DNA from: Omphiscola glabra
Lineage: Eukaryota > Mollusca > Gastropoda > Lymnaeidae
Direction of reading: 5' to 3'
DNA: 64,000 bases
Assembly: GCA_964017045.1 (NCBI GenBank)
Contig: OZ024808.1
Location: forward strand, 7,325,284 to 7,389,283
A program made the position numbers and the translations under genes. Below are positions 57,026 through 64,000 of this stretch, piece by piece. The notes beneath the pieces are model-generated. The model was not told where the DNA came from. It saw only the letters and a list, made by a program, of their open reading frames with translations, and did not search any database. How positions within the stretch are numbered: the stretch's first letter is position 1; the number at the start of each line of letters is the position of its first letter.

Positions 57026-60000
57026 ATGGAGTCTGTCTACAGTGTACCGTTTTCCCTTCTAGAATGCCCAAATCTCAAATTGAAAAAACCTACTTGGGTA
57101 CGACAGCCTTCTGCAATGGTTGTTTTTGCCGCCGTCCTCACATCATATTTTTTAGTTACTGGAGGTGAGCTTTACTTTTTTTAATGCCTAGCCAAAGCCT
57201 CAAAGAATTTGGTTTAACACTAAAAAAAGACTGTAACGCTCTCTGTAACAGTAAATTAACAGACAGGCTCTGAACTCACTGTAACAATCACATATTAAAA
57301 ATCGGTTTCATCTGTGTTAGTGTTTTGTAACTGGGGCTTTTTATTTTCTTCTGTAGGCTTTACTTACAGTACAGTAGTTACAGTTACTTTCAGAAGTGAA
57401 GGGTGTAGGAACGGGGGGGGGGGGGGGGGGGGGAGGGGGGTTGTGGAAAAAAAAGGGTAATCCCTTATTTTGACGCAAATTATTATTTCGAGAAAAATAA
57501 ATTTTAAAATTCATTTTTACCTCATGGAATTTCATTAAAAGTATTTTTAAAATTAAAGTACCATCTTTTTGTTGGAATACAACAACAATTTAACACATTT
57601 TACGAGATCAAAAGAAGTACATTTTCATGAATCTTTTGTCTTTCACGGCGCCATTGTGGTAAAATGTGGAGAACTCTTCTGTCCTTAAAGATACCTTATA
57701 AAATTTGCCCAATTGGATGTATCTAGATTAAAATAAATATGTTGTATTTATTTTATTACTTTAATTATGTCTAGGTGTCCGATATCTCTTTCTAAACAAG
57801 TGGTGGGCTAACAATTTTAAATATTAAGTTCTCACATATTTTAGGTATCTTTTATCGGTTTACTACTGTGAAATAAAGGTCTTGTTTCACTAATAAAATT
57901 GGATATTCAGATAAATAATATGTGGTTTTTCAATTAATTCACACATTTCTTTACAATAAATAGGACGTTTATTCTTATTTTATGTGGACATGGGAATCAT
58001 AGAATAGAATTAGGATTAGGGGGCCTACAACATGAAGTGGGATAGAACGAAAATGGTTGACCGCGGGGGGGGGGGGATATCTTAGTAAATGCTCTCAAAA
58101 CGGAGGATTTCTGATCTAATAATAAGGTAACCTAATTGCCGACGAACAACCTGGAAATTTAAATAAAACCGCATTTTGATTGGTAACATGGGTGGAAAAT
58201 GAACGTGTCATCTGTAATCGTTTTATGGATATTCGGTTAGACACAGCAGTGTATGCTCTGTAAGCAGTGTCTGCTCTGTATATACGCAATTTTTCAACTT
58301 TTTGTCACCCCCTGAGATGGTGTCACCCGGTGCGGTCCGCAGCCTCCTAGCTACGCCACTGAATACTATTTTCTGGTCTTCCATACCTCAGGGCTGGGGA
58401 GGTACTTTTACCTCTGGTTAAGAACCACTGTTATAGTGAAATGTTTCTGACACGGGTGCAGTAATTTGATATCTACGGGAGGTGAATTTCTTTAAAGTGT
58501 AATGCAGTGGTTCTCAACCTGTGTGTCGCGACCCCTCTGGGGGTCGAACTACCCTTTCCCAGGGGTCACGTAAGACCATCGGAAAACACACATACCCTAC
58601 AGTTATGAAGTAGCAACGAAAATAATTTTGTGGCCGGGGGTCGCCACAACATGAGAAAATATATTAAAGGGTCGCAGCATTAGAAAGGTTGAGAAGCACT
58701 GGTGTAATGGGACCCGGGTCCGAATGGCGGCGGTGCGTGTCTGGGTCCATTTTGACTAAATTTAAATACTATTCGGATGTCATTTGTGGTAGTTTATTTT
58801 AGTTAAACTGAAGAATTAAGTTTACAAACGTATAGTCCATTCCATTATCTTTCATTTGATACCTCATTTTGTCTTACAAATCCATCGAAAATATTTTAAA
58901 TATTTTTTTTTTAATCCCAACCTCTCACTTCTGGTACCCGAGTGCGAATAGCCGCTTCGTTCTTTAAAAGGTCATTAGTGGACACAGTGACTTTTTATAG
59001 CGGGGGGGGGGGGGTGCAGAGATTTGTGACGTTATATTTGAGGGTGGGGGCTAACTTTTTGGGACGATTTGTGATGATGGGGGAGGGGGTCAAAAATTTG
59101 AGTGACGTCATTTATGGATGGCCCTTATGTGTATCATGGAAAATTATAGAAATATTGAAAGCAATAACAATCCGATAGGAGATTTAAGTATAAAGTATAC
59201 AACAACGACGTCGGCAAAAGTCCTCTTCAGCTACCGGTAACACAAGGACTAAATGGTACAAAACAAATCAATTAAAAAGATCTTACCTTTTATGCTCTGA
59301 GAAGTCCAAGAAAAAAAAACTGAACTGTTTAAAATGCTTTAAACAGGATATCGTCCTTTTAACACAATCAAAAGCTCGTTGAACACCTTAAACTTTGTGA
59401 TATTGCAACGGAACTGAAACTCCTTTAAATATGATGGAAACAATGTCTCACTTGTTCCATATTGTCTTTTCAGTTTACGTTTGGCGCGCATCCACAGATT
59501 TTCTATGTTTTGTGTGTGCACTTCTGGATCGTTGGGATCAACAAAATTTCTTTCATGCACCACAACGGAATGCATGAATATCCCATGGGACAATTGCCCT
59601 ATGTTTCTATAGCCTGCCCATCCATCTGTTATTATGTGTGTCCCTGGCAAAACCTGTTGGACGATAATGTTTTCCAGGGTTCCAGCTGTTCTGTCTGGAA
59701 CTTCCACTAGGAAGCATTTTCCAGTGGACCTTTCTATTCCACCAAAAACCCAGTGGCCTTGACGCCACGCTCCTCTGTGGTATTTCCTATGAAAATATTT
59801 GGATTCATCAAGCTCAACCACCATGGGCTCCCCATTATCATCAAAGCCACCAATCTGAGTTGCATGCTGGTTCAGATATATCCCTATATCCTCTCGAATA
59901 AAATTAAACCAGTCAATCACCGTGTTTTGGTTCTGTATTTGTGACTCATGCTTTGTAGCATCTTGAGGAAAATCATTGGCGAAACAGTACATGAGAATGA

Positions 60001-63000
60001 CTAGTTTAGATAATGGTAGATGGCTCCTGGTAAAAAATGAGCCATCTCGTATACTTTTCCTCAAACCACAAATTGAACACTTCCATATCTGTTTATCAAT
60101 ACCTTGATTGTAGGTAGCCAGCTTACAAGCCACATTGCAATTGTTGCATTCCATTTTGTTCTTTAAAAGGGAGCGCCTTGCTAGAAATTCCATTGTTGTA
60201 TTAACATTATTTGTTGCTTCACATAGTGTGCGCATAAACCAAATCTCAGTCCGAACTGCTGCATCATTTAAAATTTCCGTTGGATCAACAATTTGAATTC
60301 GGGTTAACCTTGGTCGTCCTGCCATTTTCAACGAAGTGATCCCACTACCATTAATACCTCAAAATGAGTCCGTCTTATTATATAAAATCACCAGCCCTCA
60401 CCCTCATTTAACTTAACGCAAATCAGTCAACTTAAGCTCATTGGCATACGAAAAAGGGGGAGGGGAGCTCAAATTAGAGCTGACCAATCACGGACAACGT
60501 ATTGACCCAACGCTATCATGGCCGATCTCCCCCCCCCCCCCCCAAATTTCTCCATCACCATAAATTGAAAAAAAAAGTGGACGCATTATCACAAACTCCC
60601 CCCCCCCCCCCCCGGGGGACGGGCTATTAATTTATTAACTTCAGCCCTAGTTAAACAAAAGTGTTACATCAACACCACGTGCTCGAGCCATGCCTCTGGT
60701 CCGCGGGGCTCTGGTCCCGGTGTCGATGGCGTGGACATCGGTCGCTCTTTGATGTCGGTTGAATACTATTACGTCGAGACTTTGAGTTTGGCGTCTTTTG
60801 CCTGGCCCACTGTTTCGCGGTTTCTCTGGTCAGCTTACATCACCCCTGAAACTCCTTCGTTGTCATTCTTTGATATAGTGACATAATGCCAAGTCCCGGT
60901 CACTTTTGGTCAGATAGCTTTATTCACAAGTTAATAATGATGTGTGTGTCCGCTGCCCTGGTAATCAACTCCAAATCCTCCCCCTCCTCCCCACCATGGC
61001 TTCAACTTTAAGGGGTTATCCGTATACTTCGAGTGCACTGAGAGAGAGAGAGGGGGGGGGAGAAATTGGAGCGTACGTGATGCCGATGATCACGCTCTGA
61101 GGGAAAGGGAGAGCGTAGGGGGCGTGATGCCGATTATCAGATTCATAAAAACAAAACGTTGGAAATCCATTAGAACAGTGGTTCTCAATCTTCCTAATGA
61201 CACGACCCTTTAATACAGTTCCTCATGTTGTGGTGACCCCCAATCATTAAATTACTACTTCAGAAATAAGTTTTTTTGATGGTTGTAGGCGACCCCTGAA
61301 CAGCTGAACAAGCTATGACATTTTTAACCTTCATACTGGCACAGCCCGCATTAAATCGGCCTACAGTGTCTGGACATCACGACGGGACCTTCAACGCTCG
61401 AGAGAGCCAGGTCCTTACACCCCAGTGTAAGCTGATGCCCCGAATCTGACATAATTGTCTATTATTTTTACATTACTTTAACCGTATGAATAATACATGT
61501 GGTCTGAGACTGGCAAAAAATCTGGCCGCACACCGGCTAAATTGACCAAAACAACACAAACAAGTGACAGACACTGGAAATACATGTTTTATATTAAAAT
61601 TTCAGTTTAAAACCAATGACAAAACATTCGGAAAACGATAAATACATGTTATAATATCCACTGAAGTGTTTTAATGTAGTTCCATGAGGTAAAAATTGAT
61701 TTTTTATTTTATTTCTGTAGAAATAATAAAATGCGTCAAAATAAGGGATTACCAAAAAAAGGGGGGGGGGTACCAAAATTCTTGGACTAACCCTACCTAT
61801 AACTATGTCACTTGAAATATCAGAGTATTAACCCTTAAAGTACCCAGCACATCTTTTTGCAGTGACCTACTTTTTCCCTGTGACCCAAGCGTGTCTATTT
61901 TGACCAGCCGATTTTTTTTCCTGTGGCCTAAGCGTGTCTATTTGCCCAGCCGATTTTTTTTCCTGTGGCCCAAGCGTGTCTATTTGCCACATAGAGGGGT
62001 ATCTCTGGTAGAATGTTTATTCGTTAGTGGAATAGTCTAATTTTATTTTGCCTTTTAAATTATGAAAATTTACCAATTGCTGAGTTTTTTGTGCGGATCT
62101 GTATTTGTTGTTTCCTTGGCGCTACCTAGCGCTATTGATGACTTACGGCCACATAGAGGGGTATCTAATATAAACACAAAAACGTGGATATAACCTTTCA
62201 CCATAGTCTCGGGCAGAATGTTTATTCGTTAGGGGAATAGTCGAATTTTATTTTGCCTTTTAAATTATGAAAATGAACCAATTATTGAGTTTTTTCTGCT
62301 GATCTGTATTTGTTGTTTCCATGGCGCTGCTAGCGCTATTGTTGGTGACGACTTACGCCCACTCAAAGAAACCTTTTGTTCTGAAACTATTATTGAGCTT
62401 TAATTGGGATTAGATGATTCTCATGCTGATGAGGAAGAGGGGGAGAAAATGTTGAAGGAAAATGGCCTGCTATAGCTCAAAATTTATGCCTACAGGATTT
62501 AGACTAGTGTCAATGTAGATTGATTTAAGTAAATGTGGCCGGGCACTGTGCTCACTTAACAATTCCCTAATGTGCTATTGCCAATGAAAATTTTGAACAA
62601 AACACTTATTATTTTTAACACCCTTATCGATTTCTAAACAGATAATTCTCTACATGTTATTATTGTTTCAAACAAAAAAGTTACAAAATAATTTGCACAC
62701 CTATCAAATTTTGGCTCATTTCAAAATAATATCTGGGCCAAAGGGAATCGTTAGCAAAATAATATCCGGTACTGGGGCTATATATAGCAAAAAGTAGGTC
62801 AGTACCAGAAGTGTTAATTTAAAAAAATATTAAAGTAATTAAGTCTATGGCTATGCACCATGTAGTATAATTGATGTGTATTAAAACTCAGTAGTCATAG
62901 CAATAATAATATAGCATCATCTTACTGCTACAATACAGTGATTCCTTTGAATGCCACATACCCTTGGGCCTGAAGCAAAGAAGTGCTATTTTCAGGGATG

Positions 63001-63492
63001 CTGGTATTTGTGTGTTTAGCCAGAATGATGATCATGCTCCATAATTTGACAAAAGAAGACATATGCACATTGAAATTTAAAAAGAAACAAGAAAGTGCAT
63101 ATATTTAACTGTACTGTATAAAATTAAAATCTTGTGTCATTTTTATGTTAGTGATTACAATTTTTTTTTAAAATTGATCAATTCATTTGAGGGATGTGTC
63201 TCCTTAACATTATTTACAAATATTTTACATAGATCAGGGAAATACTGTCATTTAAAACTGTACAAATGTAGATCTTCTTACTGTCAGTATCTGCATACAA
63301 TGACATGACAGGGGTCTTATGATAGCAGAGAGCACAGCTATCAAGACTGGAAAGAAATGAGTAGAAATGTTGGCCCCCCAAAAAATATCATATAAACATT
63401 TTTGTTTGTTGCCGTCAGGTATCATTTATGATGTAATTGTTGAACCCCCAAGTATTGGCTCAACAACAGATGAACGAGGAAACTCAAAACCA
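57026..63492 (+). CDS. OSTC: Oligosaccharyltransferase complex subunit OSTC, exons 1-2 (partial, continues right)
   Basis: Exon 1 is 57026-57164 and opens with [19 protein letters not shown], followed by a hydrophobic segment around [16 protein letters not shown] that is the first membrane span. Exon 2 is 63419-63492 and continues [13 protein letters not shown], then [10 protein letters not shown]. The donor GGAG|GTGAGC and acceptor GTCAG|GTATC join in phase 1; exon 2 ends in phase 0 before GTAAGT at 63493. In the family OSTC (DC2) is a roughly 149-residue multi-pass ER membrane protein of the oligosaccharyltransferase complex that links N-glycosylation to the translocon. About 71 residues are here; the remaining membrane spans lie beyond position 64000. 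Intron 1 is 6.25 kb and holds a Merlin transposase ORF on the opposite strand and several MITEs. The start codon is 1,018 bp from the divergent AP3M start. Confidence 0.95.
57408..57434. repeat. Long poly(G) tract
   Basis: G run of more than 20 interrupted once by A, in OSTC intron 1. Exact length may suffer sequencing error. Confidence 0.85.
57437..57530. repeat. Interspersed repeat, arm 1 of an inverted pair
   Basis: Contains AAGGGTAATCCCTTATTTTG then ACGCAAATTATTATTTC and TTTTTACCTCATGGAA. The reverse complement occurs at 61680-61770. Confidence 0.75.
58505..58701 (+). mobile_element. SPIN-like non-autonomous hAT element, copy 3
   Basis: 197 bp with ends CAGTGGTTCTCAACCTGTG and GGTTGAGAAGCACTG. 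It is flanked by a perfect 8-bp duplication GTGTAATG at 58497-58504 and 58702-58709. The interior is close to copy 2, including GAAGTAGCAACGAAAATAAT and GGGTCGCCACAACATGAG. It lies in OSTC intron 1. Confidence 0.93.
58995..60640 (-). mobile_element. Probable Merlin DNA transposon around the transposase
   Basis: The transposase is bracketed by flanks that resemble each other in inverted orientation. Read inward, both begin with a TAGC-like motif and a long G run, then an (A/G)TTTGTGA segment, then a second G-rich stretch with a TGATG core (left 58998-59100; right, reverse-complemented, 60632-60515). The match is imperfect, so these may be decayed terminal inverted repeats or separately inserted MITEs. 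Borders are approximate. Confidence 0.45.
59339..60331 (-). CDS. Merlin-superfamily (IS1016/ISXO2-like) DDE transposase, intact ORF
   Basis: A single uninterrupted 330-residue ORF in OSTC intron 1, opposite to OSTC. A zinc-finger-like part near residues 61-88 has CNNC and CSIC pairs. The DDE catalytic domain has Asp175 in [10 protein letters not shown], Asp236 in [10 protein letters not shown] and Glu277 in [13 protein letters not shown], with the family hallmarks [27 protein letters not shown] and [10 protein letters not shown] between them. These match Merlin, the animal DNA transposons related to bacterial IS1016. The two methionines at residues 1 and 3 are both possible starts. No stop or frameshift interrupts it, which suggests a recent insertion. 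G/C-rich flanks at about 58995-59130 and 60520-60635 look like imperfect inverted ends, but I could not fix the element's exact termini or a target duplication. A good donor-like site (rc of 59282-59287) follows its stop and may allow splicing to a downstream exon. Confidence 0.9.
   Translation of the reverse strand: MKMAGRPRLTRIQIVDPTEILNDAAVRTEIWFMRTLCEATNNVNTTMEFLARRSLLKNKMECNNCNVACKLATYNQGIDKQIWKCSICGLRKSIRDGSFFTRSHLPLSKLVILMYCFANDFPQDATKHESQIQNQNTVIDWFNFIREDIGIYLNQHATQIGGFDDNGEPMVVELDESKYFHRKYHRGAWRQGHWVFGGIERSTGKCFLVEVPDRTAGTLENIIVQQVLPGTHIITDGWAGYRNIGQLSHGIFMHSVVVHERNFVDPNDPEVHTQNIENLWMRAKRKLKRQYGTSETLFPSYLKEFQFRCNITKFKVFNELLIVLKGRYPV
61176..61303 (-). mobile_element. SPIN-like hAT element, truncated copy 4
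   Basis: Starts CAGTGGTTCTCAATCTTCC and keeps the ACCCTTTAATACAGTTCCT and TTGTGGTGACCCCC blocks, then breaks off after GGCGACCCCTGAAC; the other terminus is missing. No target duplication can be defined. Confidence 0.85.
61680..61770. repeat. Interspersed repeat, arm 2 of an inverted pair
   Basis: Contains TTCCATGAGGTAAAAATTGA and GCGTCAAAATAAGGGATTAC, the reverse complement of the repeat at 57437-57530, likewise ending at a G run. Confidence 0.75.
61832..62813. mobile_element. piggyBac-like non-autonomous element flanked by TTAA
   Basis: TTAA occurs on both sides (61828-61831 and 62814-62817). The ends match in inverted orientation: left CCCTTAAAGTAC, right (reversed) CACTTCTGGTAC, then a 13-bp perfect inverted match TGACCTACTTTTT (61863-61875 and 62789-62801). 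The left copy has about 19 extra bases between the two blocks. The interior holds a 43-bp tandem repeat (61855-61985) and a larger direct duplication (61985-62370), and no transposase. Confidence 0.55.
61985..62370. repeat. About 170-bp direct duplication
   Basis: Two copies starting CCACATAGAGGGGTATCT (61988 and 62150) and sharing AGAATGTTTATTCGTTAG, TTTATTTTGCCTTTTAAAT and GATCTGTATTTGTTGTTTCC. They lie inside the piggyBac-like element. Confidence 0.88.
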
Positions 63493-63534
63493 GTAAGTGT
63501 GCTCAGCCACCAAATTGTTGGCTTAATTAATCTG

Positions 63535-64000
63535 AAATAATTTGATAACTCTCTAAATATTCAACTACCCTAAAGCAGTGCAAGGGAAAAATTATATACT
63601 TTAAATATTCAACTATCCTAAAGCAGTGCGAGGGAAAATTTTATATTCAACTACCCTAAAGCAGTGCAAGGGAAAAATTATATCTTTAAATATTCAACTA
63701 TCCTAAAACACTTCAAGGTAAAATGATATCTTTAAATATTCAACTATCCTAACACACTTCATGATAAAATGATATCTTTAAATATTCTACTATCCTAAAG
63801 CACTTCAACGTAAAATGATATCTTTAAATATTCAACTATCCTTACGCACTTCATGATAAAATGATATCTTTAAATATTCTACTATCCTAAAGCACTTCAA
63901 CGTAAAATGATATCTTTAAATATTCAACTATCCTAATGCACTTCATGATAAAATGATATCTTTAAATATTCAACTATCCTAACGCACTTCATGATATCTT
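63535..64000. repeat. About 46-bp tandem repeat in OSTC intron 2, running off the window
   Basis: About ten copies with core CTTTAAATATTCAACTATCC then TAAAGCACTTCA and AAAATGATAT. The array starts 43 bp after OSTC exon 2. Confidence 0.93.

Noticed and set aside
59339..60331. Bacterial insertion sequence or contamination
   Set aside because: The DDE domain resembles ISXO2/IS1016, but the eukaryotic Merlin group shares it, and the surrounding DNA is the intron of an animal gene.

Overview
This window is nuclear DNA from an animal. It is AT-rich, with intron-split genes, GT-AG introns, large introns, tRNA-derived SINEs, hAT, Merlin, piggyBac-like and pogo-like DNA transposons, and very many minisatellites. 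The SPIN-type hAT elements and the overall style suggest a mollusc, most likely a freshwater pulmonate snail of the Lymnaea/Biomphalaria/Physella kind. The species is an inference; the animal origin is secure.

Three protein-coding genes can be rebuilt exon by exon with consistent splice phase. (1) The 3' part of a Vav-family Rho/Rac exchange factor lies on the + strand. It has 14 exons from 1253 to 38046: end of PH, C1, SH3, proline-rich linker, SH2, SH3, stop. Its 5' part (CH, DH, most of PH) lies left of the window. (2) A complete AP-3 adaptor mu subunit lies on the - strand. It has 13 coding exons from 56008 down to 44814 and encodes 418 residues. (3) The first two exons of OSTC, an oligosaccharyltransferase subunit, lie on the + strand (57026-57164 and 63419-63492); the gene continues beyond the right edge. 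Vav and AP3M are tail to tail, separated by 6.8 kb of minisatellites. AP3M and OSTC are head to head with 1.0 kb between start codons, a probable two-way promoter holding a CLEAR/E-box palindrome and ETS-like sites.

Layout: 1-1250, Vav intron minisatellites. 1253-6615, Vav PH-end, C1 and linker exons. 6616-28315, one 21.7-kb Vav intron with a GC-AG boundary, filled by about 19.3 kb of a 56/60-bp tandem array of roughly 340 units. 28316-38046, the SH3-SH2-SH3 exons. 38047-44813, Vav 3' flank and intergenic minisatellites. 44814-56008, AP3M. 56009-57025, shared promoter. 57026-64000, OSTC exons 1-2 and a 6.25-kb intron holding a Merlin transposase gene and several MITEs.

The most unusual points are these. 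The 19-kb array repeats, in nearly every unit, a sequence resembling a complete 3' splice site (CTAAC branch point plus pyrimidine-rich tract plus CAG). A 58-bp tandem repeat has copied the C1 exon end with its splice donor nine times. The Vav C1 domain has lost three of the four ligands of one zinc site while keeping all four of the other. Several SPIN-like elements carry intact 8-bp target duplications.
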